Assembly: GCA_012036375.1 (NCBI GenBank)
Contig: JAAUOI010000038.1
Span: 1 to 14,799, forward strand
From: Allobrachymonas sp.
Lineage (GTDB): Bacteria > Pseudomonadota > Gammaproteobacteria > Burkholderiales > Burkholderiaceae_C
Length of the DNA: 14,799 bases
Reading direction: 5' to 3'
In this document: positions 1-7,042 of the stretch, piece after piece
How the letters are laid out: every line of letters starts with the position of its first letter
How positions within the stretch are numbered: the first letter of the stretch is position 1
The notes under the pieces: model-generated
What the model saw: the letters and a program-made list of their open reading frames with translations, nothing else
Databases searched by the model: none
Told to the model about the DNA's origin: nothing
Translations under genes and position numbers: made by a program

Positions 1-416
1 CTGCCCGTAGTGGGCGCGGTCCATCTTGTTTTGATCAACTATGGGCTGGCAGGCGGCCAAGCGCGCGGCGCTGCCGGTGCATGAAGGCTTGCAAGCCGCG
101 CAGAAAGACGCGCCCCAGACATCGGGCACGGCGCTCTCCAGTGCGCTGGCGTTTTCTTGGCTCAACCCGCATGCTTGGATTGACACTGCCGTCATCATCG
201 GCACAGCCTCCTTGGTCTATGCCGCGCCCAGCAACTGGGGTGTTTGGCTTGGGCGCAGCGTTGGGCTCCGCACTCTGGTTTGTCGCTTTAGGCTTTGGCG
301 CTGCCGCGCTGGCCAAGCGCTTGGCGCATCCGGCGGTGTGGCGAGCGATTGACGTGCTGGTAGTCATCACCATGTGGGGCACAGCGGCTTGGTTAGCCTA
401 CGGTCTGCTGAAATGA
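1..416 (+). CDS. LysE-family amino-acid exporter, C-terminal part, frame broken by indels
   Basis: This is the C-terminal portion of a membrane exporter of the LysE/ArgO (YggA) type, which moves basic or other amino acids out of the cell. The N-terminus lies outside the window. The recognisable stretch runs from a YGWQAAKRA-like segment (about position 38) through FSWLNPHAWIDT, a family hallmark, to hydrophobic segments ending in AWLAYGLLK and a TGA at 414-416. Three reading frames are needed: frame 1 up to about 43, frame 2 from about 44 to 238, then frame 3 to the stop. The first junction fits one extra G in the GGG at 43-45. The second fits one extra G in the GGGG at 237-240, after which FGLGAALGSALWFVALGFGA continues the family pattern. 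The ATG at 41 is an internal codon, not a start. The family call is fairly sure; the substrate is not determinable. Confidence 0.75.
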   Translation, partial: ARSGRGPSCFDQLWAGRRPSARRCRCMKACKPRRKTRPRHRARRSPVRWRFLGSTRMLGLTLPSSSAQPPWSMPRPATGVFGLGAALGSALWFVALGFGAAALAKRLAHPAVWRAIDVLVVITMWGTAAWLAYGLLK

Positions 417-420
417 GACT

Positions 421-494
421 GCGAAATTGCTACGAAAATAATAGCACTTTGCGCATATTTTATGCCGTCTAGAGCCTGATTTGGCATAAAAAAC
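421..494 (+). repeat. Short interspersed repeat, copy A (intergenic)
   Basis: This copy aligns without gaps over 74 bases to the copy inside azlC (10433-10506), with about 55 of 74 positions identical by hand count. Shared landmarks are a TGCTA...TAGCA stem, then GCGCA, TATGCCG and a final TAAAAAAC. It starts four bases after the lysE stop codon. Its A-run (488-493) forms, on the minus strand, the T-tract of the terminator of the neighbouring lipoprotein gene. Read in the frame used in azlC it would meet a TGA near its right end. Confidence 0.75.
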
Positions 495-520
495 CGCCTT
501 CTGATGACTCAGAAGGCGGT
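488..520 (-). terminator. Rho-independent terminator of the lipoprotein gene
   Basis: A perfect stem pairs 493-503 (ACCGCCTTCTG) with 510-520 (CAGAAGGCGGT). The A504-T509 pair extends it, leaving a four-base loop. On the minus strand the stem is followed by six T (488-493). It lies 16 bases beyond the lipoprotein stop codon, so it most likely ends that transcript. No T-run follows on the plus strand, so it is not a good terminator for lysE. Confidence 0.9.
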
Positions 521-536
521 GTGGTCATCCAATCAT

Positions 537-1535
537 TTACTGGAGTGTGATGTTGAATGCATTGGCTGCGCAAGTCGCCCCAAAGGTGTAATTCAGATTC
601 GTCGCGCCTACCAATCCTTGTTGGCCATTGAGTGCTTGATTCAAAGAGGTATTACCAGAAGTGCACGAGCCATCGGCAATTCCGCTCACACAATAATCAA
701 AGTTGACTGGCGTAGTGATGTTATTGGCCGTGATGCTGCCCGTGATGTTGACGCCGCAAGTTCCTGAGCCGCCACCAGCGCCCGAGCCGCCAATCGTGAT
801 ACCTGTTCCGTTGAAGGAAAATGTCAGTGTCTGGCCGGGGTTGATGGTGTTGAAGGCGTTGGAAAAATTCGTTTGGAAAGTGGCGTTGAAACTGCTGGCT
901 GTTCCAGCCAAGCCCATGAGTTGCTCTAAATTGAACGTGGGTGTCCCCGTTTGCTGCACGGTCATCACATATTGAGAGAATGCACGCAACACTTGTCCAT
1001 AAGGATTGACAACGCCGGTGCCCGATACGATGGGCAATGTGGTGACCAGATTAGTATTACCTAAGCCAAACTGAGTGGCGATGTTATTGATCGCGGTTTG
1101 AAAGCCAGCCACAGTGTTGCCAGAATAGAAGTAGGCCAGATAGGTCAATGGCGTGAGGTGCACGGTTTGCGTGCCGTTTGTCGGGCTGATGATGGCTTTG
1201 AGTTGATTCAACGTCACGGTCTGGCCCGTGGCTTCGTCAAGGTAGGTGCCACCCTGAACTTCGACGACGACATCGCCGTTGGCAGTAATTCGCAAAGAGT
1301 AAGTGCCTGCTGGACTGGTGGTGGTCGTGCCCAAAATCGTGCCGCTTAGGCTGGAGACGGTGACAGTGCCTCCTGCGACAACGCCTTTGACTACACTGCC
1401 AGAGATGGTGGCTTCGACAGATGGATTTGCAGCAGGTGTTGCAGGCGCTACACCACCGCCCCCACCACCGCAACCGGCCAGTAAGCCCGTTAAAACCGCC
1501 AAACCAGCGCACAGAGTTCGAAAATGTTTGTTCAT
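537..1535 (-). CDS. Predicted lipoprotein, Thr/Asn/Gly-rich, unknown function
   Basis: The product has 332 residues. Residues 1-22 form a lipoprotein signal peptide: MNKHFR, a hydrophobic core, then the lipobox LLAGC with Cys22 as the lipidation site, followed by a glycine run and a Pro/Ala linker. Residues of about 40-115 (ISGSVVKGVVAGGTVTVSS and what follows) look like a carboxypeptidase-regulatory-like or similar beta-sandwich repeat of secreted proteins. The remainder is rich in Thr, Asn, Ser and Gly. Four cysteines in the last 80 or so residues could form disulfides. I chose the ATG at 1535 because AGGAAA lies at suitable spacing upstream and the signal peptide begins there; an upstream in-frame start at 1589 would spoil it. 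The gene is divergent from the LuxR-type regulator and ends in a strong terminator. I do not recognise a function; an outer-membrane or surface role is inference. Confidence 0.8.
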   Translation of the reverse strand: MNKHFRTLCAGLAVLTGLLAGCGGGGGGVAPATPAANPSVEATISGSVVKGVVAGGTVTVSSLSGTILGTTTTSPAGTYSLRITANGDVVVEVQGGTYLDEATGQTVTLNQLKAIISPTNGTQTVHLTPLTYLAYFYSGNTVAGFQTAINNIATQFGLGNTNLVTTLPIVSGTGVVNPYGQVLRAFSQYVMTVQQTGTPTFNLEQLMGLAGTASSFNATFQTNFSNAFNTINPGQTLTFSFNGTGITIGGSGAGGGSGTCGVNITGSITANNITTPVNFDYCVSGIADGSCTSGNTSLNQALNGQQGLVGATNLNYTFGATCAANAFNITLQ

Positions 1536-1572
1536 GATGTTTCCTAGAAAGAAGTGGCCATTGTGCGAAAAA

Positions 1573-1604
1573 CCCTCGCTTTGAGCCATCCCCTGTTTGA
1601 GGGG
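1573..1604. promoter_or_regulatory. Candidate operator: CCCCT/AGGGG inverted repeat with a related half-copy
   Basis: CCCCT (1590-1594) and AGGGG (1600-1604) are inverted around GTTTG. Just upstream, 1573-1585 (CCCTCGCTTTGAG) resembles the CCCTGTTTGAG inside the palindrome, giving a tandem look. It lies 38 bases or more upstream of the lipoprotein start, in the space shared with the LuxR-type gene. A binding site is inference; no promoter could be assigned with confidence. Confidence 0.4.
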
Positions 1605-1634
1605 GGTCTAAATGATGCGAGTTGTTAATCTATT

Positions 1635-1660
1635 TGGCATCATGCAAACGGATGATGCCA
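1635..1660. promoter_or_regulatory. Candidate operator: 9-bp perfect inverted repeat upstream of the LuxR-type gene
   Basis: TGGCATCAT (1635-1643) and ATGATGCCA (1652-1660) are perfect inverted copies separated by eight bases. A third copy of the core ATGATGC lies at 1612-1618. The right arm ends 36 bases before the LuxR-type start codon, a place where an autoregulating or activating dimer could bind. There is no T-tract, so it is not a terminator. Confidence 0.45.
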
Positions 1661-1696
1661 GGCTGATGTTGCGAGAAATCGGCTATTCTTGGCAAT

Positions 1697-2797
1697 ATGC
1701 ACGCCGATGCCCTACAAAACGACCTGATTGACCGCATTTACGAATGCTCGTTTGTGCCCGAGGGCTGGCCGGCTGTGCTCGATGAGCTGGCGAGCTTGGT
1801 GCAGGCGCGGGGCGGGCAGCTCTTTGCGGTGCGCGACAAGGTGATGAATTGGACGACTTCGGCCAGCCTCACCGAGGTGTTTCACCAGTATGTGTCGCAA
1901 GGCTATTTCGCCCGCTGTGGCCGCAAAGTGTGTTTGTTTTCTAACCACCAGCCCAGTTTTTTGGCCGAACAAGACTATTGGACGCCAGAGCAAATTGAGG
2001 CCAATGAGATTTACCGCGAATTTTTTCGCCCGAATGGCCTAGGCTGGTCAGCCAGCACGGGCTTGGCCATGCCCACGCAGGACAACATCGTTTTCACACT
2101 GGAGCGCAATTTGGAGCGCGGGCCGATGGAGCGCGAAAAAATTGACCTGCTCAATGCACTGCGGCCGCATTTGGCTCGCGCGGCGCTGATCGCAGCGCGG
2201 CTGGGGCTGCGCAGTGCCCAAGGAGCCAGCGATACCCTCGCAACCATGGGCTTGCCAGCCGTGGTGCTCGATGAAGACGGACAGGTGGTTCTGGCCAATG
2301 ACTTGATGACCGAGCTGCAAGACATGTTGCATTGGCGTGCGGGCAATCGCGTCGCGCTGGCCGATGGGCAGGCCAATGCCATGCTGTGGGCAGCTTGGCC
2401 ACAACTGAAAGAGTCAGCCCCAAGCAGTGGTGAATCGATCCATTCGTTTGTTTTGCGTGGCAAAGAAGGTTTGGCGGCCAAGGTGGTGCATGTGTTGCCC
2501 ATTCGCCGGGCGGCGCATGATATTTTTGCGCGTTCGTATGCCTTGCTGGTGATTACGCCGATCACGGCTAGAAAAGCGCCTCCGGTGGAGCTGCTCAGAT
2601 CATTGTTTGATTTGACGGTAGCCGAAGCGCGTGTGGCGCGTGGCCTAGCAGGCGGCGAATCCTTGGACGATATTGCGGCCAGTGGCGCAGTCAGCCGCAA
2701 CACAGTGCGTACTCAGTTGCAGCAGATTCTGGAAAAAACCGGCTGCACGCGGCAAGCGCAAGTGACGGCTTTGCTGTCCAACGTCAGCTTGCAATGA
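1697..2797 (+). CDS. LuxR-type (GerE-fold) transcriptional regulator
   Basis: This is a 366-residue DNA-binding regulator. The C-terminal 70 or so residues form a LuxR/GerE helix-turn-helix: LTVAEARVARGLAGGESL, DDIAASGAVSRNTVRTQL with the recognition helix, then a KTGCTRQAQV segment typical of the class. The N-terminal 290 residues have no domain I can name with certainty. A stretch at about 185-275 (GLPAVVLDEDGQVVLAND onward) has the look of a PAS-like sensor fold. There is no receiver aspartate region at the N-terminus, so it is probably not a classical response regulator. The ATG at 1697 lacks a strong Shine-Dalgarno sequence. The gene is divergent from the lipoprotein, its most plausible target, and ends 34 bases before trkA, so read-through into trkA is possible. 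Effector and targets are unknown. Confidence 0.88.
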   Translation: MHADALQNDLIDRIYECSFVPEGWPAVLDELASLVQARGGQLFAVRDKVMNWTTSASLTEVFHQYVSQGYFARCGRKVCLFSNHQPSFLAEQDYWTPEQIEANEIYREFFRPNGLGWSASTGLAMPTQDNIVFTLERNLERGPMEREKIDLLNALRPHLARAALIAARLGLRSAQGASDTLATMGLPAVVLDEDGQVVLANDLMTELQDMLHWRAGNRVALADGQANAMLWAAWPQLKESAPSSGESIHSFVLRGKEGLAAKVVHVLPIRRAAHDIFARSYALLVITPITARKAPPVELLRSLFDLTVAEARVARGLAGGESLDDIAASGAVSRNTVRTQLQQILEKTGCTRQAQVTALLSNVSLQ

Positions 2798-2831
2798 GTA
2801 AGCTTCAGCAGTCAAAAGACAACTATTCAAC

Positions 2832-4253
2832 ATGAACATCGTGATCCTAGGAGCTGGCCGAGTTGGCGAGAGCGTGGCGCAGAGTTTGGTGTCGGAGCGA
2901 AACGACATCACCATCATTGACACCGATCCAGCGCGGTTGAAAAATTTGCAGGAGCGTATGGATTTGCGCGGCGTGGCGGGCAATGGTATTGAACCCTCCA
3001 TTTTGCAAGCGGCTGGCATTGAAGATGCGGATATGTTGATTGCTTGCGCACCGATGGACGAGACGAATTTGGTGGTGTGCAAGCTGGCGCGGGAAATTTT
3101 TAATGTGCCGACCACGATTGCCCGGGTGAGAAGTCCGGAATTTCAAAATGGCAGCGAGCTGCTAGAAAAATCGGGTTTTGCAGTCGATCATGTGATCTGC
3201 CCAGAGCAGAGCGTGACGGCCTATATTCGCAAATTGATTGAATACCCCGAGGCGCTGCAAGTGCTGGAGTTTGCCGATGGCTTGGTGAGCTTGATTGCGG
3301 TGCGGGCGGTGGCCGGTGGGCCACTGGTGCAGCACAGTTTGGCGGAGATCCCGCTGCTCGTGCCCGGCCTTGATATGCGTATCGTGGCAATTTACCGGCA
3401 AGACCGTGTGGTGCCCGATTTGGACGGTGCCACGCGCGTTGAGCCTGGCGATGAGGTGTTTGTGCTCGCGGCCACTGAACATATTCGCCAAGTGCTCGGC
3501 GCTTTGCGCAAGCGCGATCATGCGGTCAAGCGCATCATGATCGCGGGCGGCGGCAAAGTGGGCTTGCGCCTAGCGCGAGACCTGCAAGGGCAATGCCAGA
3601 TCAAGATGTTGGAGCGTGATCGAAGTCGCTGCGAATACCTTGCCACGCAGTTGCCAGCTGATGTGCTTGTGCTGCATGGCGACTCGACCGACGAAGACTT
3701 GCTGGTGGACGAAAACGTGCAAGACATGGATTTGTTTCTCTCGCTCACGAGCGACGATGAGGACAATATCTTGGCTTGCCTCTTGGCCAAACGCTATGGG
3801 GCGCATCGTGTACTCGCTGTAATTAACCGCCGTGCATATGCCGAATTGGTGCAAGGCACGCAGATTGACATTGCGATTTCACCGAGTCAGACGGTGATTG
3901 GTGAACTGCTGGCTTTTGTGCGGCGCGGCGATGTCGAGGCTGTGCACAGCTTGCGGCGCGGCGCGGCGGAAGCGCTCGAAGCGATCGTGCGTGGCGATGC
4001 CAAGACCTGCAAGATGGCCGGGCGGCGCATTGAAGAAGTTGCCTTGCCTGCGGGCGCTCAGGTGGGCGCGATTGTGCGTGGACTGCACCGGGCCGACGGC
4101 AGCGAGGCCGGTGATGAAGCCAAACCGCAGGTGCTGATTGCGCATCACGATACGCTGGTGCAGCCCAATGACCATGTGATCGTCTTCGTGCCGCGCAAGC
4201 GTATGGTGCGCGAGGTGGAAAAGCTTTTCCAAGTTAGCGCGACATTTTTCTAA
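2832..4253 (+). CDS. trkA: Trk system potassium uptake protein TrkA
   Basis: TrkA is the cytoplasmic NAD-binding regulatory subunit that gates the TrkH potassium channel. The product has 473 residues, close to the 458 of E. coli TrkA. It shows the expected duplicated architecture: an N-terminal Rossmann (RCK-N) domain opening with MNIVILGAGRVGES and an acidic IIDTDPARL at the end of strand two, an RCK-C region at about 140-220, then a second Rossmann domain starting near residue 235 (IMIAGGGKVGLRLA) and a final RCK-C region. The start is the first codon of the nucleotide-binding strand, the usual TrkA N-terminus. The stop lies 18 bases before trkH, so the two form an operon. No residue of the glycine motifs is missing. 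Confidence 0.96.
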   Translation: MNIVILGAGRVGESVAQSLVSERNDITIIDTDPARLKNLQERMDLRGVAGNGIEPSILQAAGIEDADMLIACAPMDETNLVVCKLAREIFNVPTTIARVRSPEFQNGSELLEKSGFAVDHVICPEQSVTAYIRKLIEYPEALQVLEFADGLVSLIAVRAVAGGPLVQHSLAEIPLLVPGLDMRIVAIYRQDRVVPDLDGATRVEPGDEVFVLAATEHIRQVLGALRKRDHAVKRIMIAGGGKVGLRLARDLQGQCQIKMLERDRSRCEYLATQLPADVLVLHGDSTDEDLLVDENVQDMDLFLSLTSDDEDNILACLLAKRYGAHRVLAVINRRAYAELVQGTQIDIAISPSQTVIGELLAFVRRGDVEAVHSLRRGAAEALEAIVRGDAKTCKMAGRRIEEVALPAGAQVGAIVRGLHRADGSEAGDEAKPQVLIAHHDTLVQPNDHVIVFVPRKRMVREVEKLFQVSATFF

Positions 4254-4271
4254 ATTCAATACTGAATCGTT

Positions 4272-5725
4272 ATGCGCACTCTTGCTGTGATCGCACTCGT
4301 TGGCCGCATGGTGATGCTGTTTGCGCTTTTGATGCTGGTGCCCTTGGCTTTTGCGCTCAGCCGCCATGATCTAGCCGAGGCGGCGTTTATTAAAAGTATT
4401 GTTATTACAGCGGTCAGTGGTGTGTTGATGAGTTTGACGACGCTGCGTTTTCGTCGCGAATTGCAGCCGCGCGATGGCTTTGTCTTGGTGGGGATGACTT
4501 GGTTGGTATTGCCGGTGTTTGGGGCGATTCCGCTGTGGCTGGCTGTGCCCAATATCACTGTGACGAATGCCTATTTTGAAGCGATGTCAGCGTTTACCGC
4601 CACGGGTGCGACGGCGATTTCTGGTTTGGATCAGTTGCCGCTTTCAGTCAATGTATGGCGCCTGTTCATGATGTGGGTGGGCGGCTTGGGCATCATCGTA
4701 TTGGCCGTGGCGATATTGCCAATGCTGGGCGTGGGCGGCTCGCAGATGTACAAAGCCGAAGCGGCTGGCCCGATGAAGGATCAAAAACTCACGCCGCGCA
4801 TTGCCGATACGGCGCGGGTGATTTGGGTCACTTATGGCATTTTGTCCGTGGCTTGTTTTTTGAGCTATCGCCTCGCGGGCATGAGCTGGATCGATGCGTT
4901 TTACACATGTGCAGCACGGTCAGCTTGGGCGGATTTTCTAATTACGATGCGAGCTTTGGGCACTTCGATTCCGCGCGGATTGAGGCCGTTGCGATAGTTT
5001 TTATGCTGCTCTCAGGTATCAATTTGGTGATGTATTTCGTTGCTTGGCGCGAGCGCTCTCTCGCTGCGCTGTGGCGCAATACGGAGGTGCGGGCGTTTTA
5101 TGTGGTGCTCTTGGCCAGTATCGCCTTGATCACCGGCTACTTGATGACGCACGGCACTTATCCGAGCTTCGATCAAGCCTTTCGGCAAACCGCGTTTCAT
5201 GTGGTCTCGATTGCCACGACGACGGGCTATGCGAATCATGATTACGCGCAATGGCCTTTGTTTGCGCCGCTTTTGATGATTCTGCTGGGCTGCTTTGCCA
5301 CTTGTGCGGGCTCTACAGGTGGCGGTATCAAGATGGTTCGCTTGCTGCTGCTGCTCAAGCAAGCTCGGCGCGAGCTGGTGCGCATTGTGCATCCGAATGT
5401 GGTCAATCCCGTGGTTTTGGGCGGGCAGGCGGTGGGTGATCGGGTGATGCAGGGCGTGATTGCTTTCATGATGATCTATGGTGCCACATTGGTGGGCTTG
5501 ACCATGACGCTGGTATTCAGTGGCTTAGAAATTGTGACGGCGTTCACAGCGGTGATCGCTTGTGTGAACAATATTGGCCCGGGCTTGGGGGATGTGGGGC
5601 CAGCGGTGAATTACGGTAGCCTGTCCGATTTTCAGACTTGGGTCTGCACCTTGGCCATGCTGCTGGGGCGATTGGAGCTACTGAGCTTGCTGGTGCTGTT
5701 TACGCCAGCGTTTTGGCGCAAGTGA
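4272..5725 (+). CDS. trkH: Trk potassium channel subunit TrkH, with one frameshift
   Basis: TrkH is the membrane pore of the TrkA-regulated potassium uptake system. The reading frame breaks once: frame 3 runs from 4272 to about 4903, then frame 2 from 4904 to the TGA at 5723-5725. Restoring one C (TACCAC instead of TACAC at 4902-4906) gives a continuous 484-residue protein, against 483 in E. coli. All four pore-loop filter segments are then visible: TATGAT, CSTVSLGGFS, TTTGYANHD and ACVNNIGPGLG, among many hydrophobic helices. The break falls just before the second filter (HMCSTVSLGGF), so an uncorrected product would be a truncated, inactive half channel. The sharp return of similarity points to a sequencing or assembly error. 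It is co-directional with trkA at 18 bases spacing and followed by a terminator. Confidence 0.92.
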
Positions 5726-5737
5726 CGCGCCGTTTTT
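5715..5737 (+). terminator. Compact intrinsic terminator overlapping the trkH stop codon
   Basis: GGCGC (5715-5719) pairs with GCGCC (5727-5731) around a seven-base loop that contains the trkH TGA, followed by G and five T (5733-5737). The last T is also part of the dprA stop codon on the other strand. The stem is short but fully GC. There is no T-tract on the minus strand, so it should serve only the trk transcript. Confidence 0.6.
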
Positions 5738-7023
5738 CAAGCCCGCATTTGGCGTTGAAACAGGCCACCCGCCAGCCGCACCACATCGCCTTGCAGCTCC
5801 AAATCCAGCAATTGCGCTTGCACTTGGGCGGCGGGCAGGCCGCAGCGTTCAATCAGATTGTCCAAGCTCACGGGGTCATAGCCCAAGGCTTGGATCAGGG
5901 CAGATTCTGATGCGCCATTGTCGGCTGATGTCGGTTCTTTCTGCGGGTTGTTTTTAGATTGATTTTTTAAGTGTTTTTGGCCACTAGCCGGCATAGAATA
6001 TGCGTCGAGTGCTATTGAATTAGTAGTAACTTGTGATGCTGAACCTGTCTTGTCAAATGGCACAGACAACTCATCCAACACATCTTGCGCACTCTCCACC
6101 AGCTTCGCGCCTTGTTTGATGAGATGGTGGCAGCCTTTGGATTGTGGGTTGTGAATCGAGCCTGGAATGGCGAAAACGTCTTTGCCCAAATCGAGTGCCT
6201 GCCGCGCCGTGATCAGCGAGCCGGATTGAATCGCGGCCTCCACCACCAGTGTGCCTTGTGTGAGCGCAGCAATGATGCGATTGCGCCGAGGAAAATTCTC
6301 AGCCAAGGGTGGTGTGCCAATCGGAAATTCGCTGATGATTAAACCGCGCTGCACTATGCGGTGCGCTAAATCATGATGCCGCTTGGGATACACGCGATCT
6401 AAACCTGTGCCGACCACAGCGATGGTTGAGCCCACACAGTCGCCCAATTCTTGCTGCGCATCGAGCGCACCTTCATGCGCTGCGCCGTCGATACCCAGCG
6501 CCAAGCCACTAACGATGTGAGTACCTGCTTGCGCAAAGCTTTTCGCGAAGCTGCGGGCGTTTTGCAAGCCCTGTGGCGTGGCATTGCGGCTGCCGACGAT
6601 GGCCAGATCGTTGGCAGTGGTTTTGGAGCGCAAGTTATCCCAGACGCGAGCTGAACCCGTGGCATACAGCAAGATCGGCGGATCAGCCAAACTCAGTAAT
6701 GTAGGTGGATAGTCAGGGTCGGCCAAGCTGCAAATTCGGCGAATATTGTTGTCTTGCGGGGAGGAGCCAGCGCCAGCATCCAAGCCAGAATGAGCGCCTT
6801 TTAGCCATTGCCAAGCGGCGTTCAGCGCGGCCTCAGCATCATCAGGCACCGCCAACAGCGCGCTAGCCAATCGCTCGCCCACGCAAGCGGCCAGAGCTGC
6901 TGGGCTTTGAACGAAAATCTGCTCGGGTAGGCCGAATGTTGACAGCAGCTTGCGTGCTGTCACCGGACCAATGCCAGAGGCTAGCTGCAAGCGCAGCCAA
7001 GCGCCAAGCTCTTCGCGCTGCAT
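5737..7023 (-). CDS. dprA: DNA-processing protein DprA (Smf), carrying an in-frame repeat
   Basis: DprA binds incoming single-stranded DNA during natural transformation and loads RecA on it. The product has 428 residues. An N-terminal SAM/HhH-like part (about 1-70, LASGIGPVTARKLL) is followed by the Rossmann-like DNA_processg_A core at about 115-320, with GSRNATPQG, SGLALGIDGAAHEGAL, the GTGLDRVYP turn, FPRRNRIIA and GSLITARQALDLG. A C-terminal winged-helix domain (DprA_WH) at about 370-428 begins near ALIQALGYDPVSLDNLIERC. The linker between core and winged helix holds a copy of the interspersed repeat (residues 332-354), so it is longer and more AT-rich than its surroundings. The start follows the LysM-gene stop by 19 bases, so the two genes probably share a transcript. 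The gene ends convergent with trkH. Confidence 0.95.
   Translation of the reverse strand: MQREELGAWLRLQLASGIGPVTARKLLSTFGLPEQIFVQSPAALAACVGERLASALLAVPDDAEAALNAAWQWLKGAHSGLDAGAGSSPQDNNIRRICSLADPDYPPTLLSLADPPILLYATGSARVWDNLRSKTTANDLAIVGSRNATPQGLQNARSFAKSFAQAGTHIVSGLALGIDGAAHEGALDAQQELGDCVGSTIAVVGTGLDRVYPKRHHDLAHRIVQRGLIISEFPIGTPPLAENFPRRNRIIAALTQGTLVVEAAIQSGSLITARQALDLGKDVFAIPGSIHNPQSKGCHHLIKQGAKLVESAQDVLDELSVPFDKTGSASQVTTNSIALDAYSMPASGQKHLKNQSKNNPQKEPTSADNGASESALIQALGYDPVSLDNLIERCGLPAAQVQAQLLDLELQGDVVRLAGGLFQRQMRA
5961..6030 (-). repeat. Short interspersed repeat, copy D, inside dprA
   Basis: Read on the minus strand (the sense strand of dprA), this copy matches the azlC copy closely: over the 60 bases from the AAT codon of NSIALDA to the AAT of LKN, 51 are identical by hand count. 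It contains CAATAGCACTCG, CGCA, ATTCTATGCCGGC and ACTTAAAAAA. It is in frame, without stops, and encodes DprA residues of about 332-354 in the linker before the winged helix. The left hairpin arm is degenerate here. The codons ATA and TTA it contributes look unusual beside the GC-rich neighbouring codons. Confidence 0.85.
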
Positions 7024-7042
7024 ACCAGAGAATCGATGAGGT

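Noticed and set aside
504..767. 87-codon open frame on the plus strand after lysE
   Set aside because: It overlaps the terminator and lies antisense to the lipoprotein C-terminus; no ribosome site or motif.
2011..2703. 230-codon open frame on the minus strand
   Set aside because: It lies opposite the LuxR-type gene, whose C-terminal helix-turn-helix is unmistakable; the composition (Ser/Arg/Ala) is typical of an antisense shadow.
4272..4997. Short 241-residue trkH-like protein as a separate gene
   Set aside because: The tail after the frameshift is unrelated to TrkH, while the other frame continues the family exactly from the next residue.
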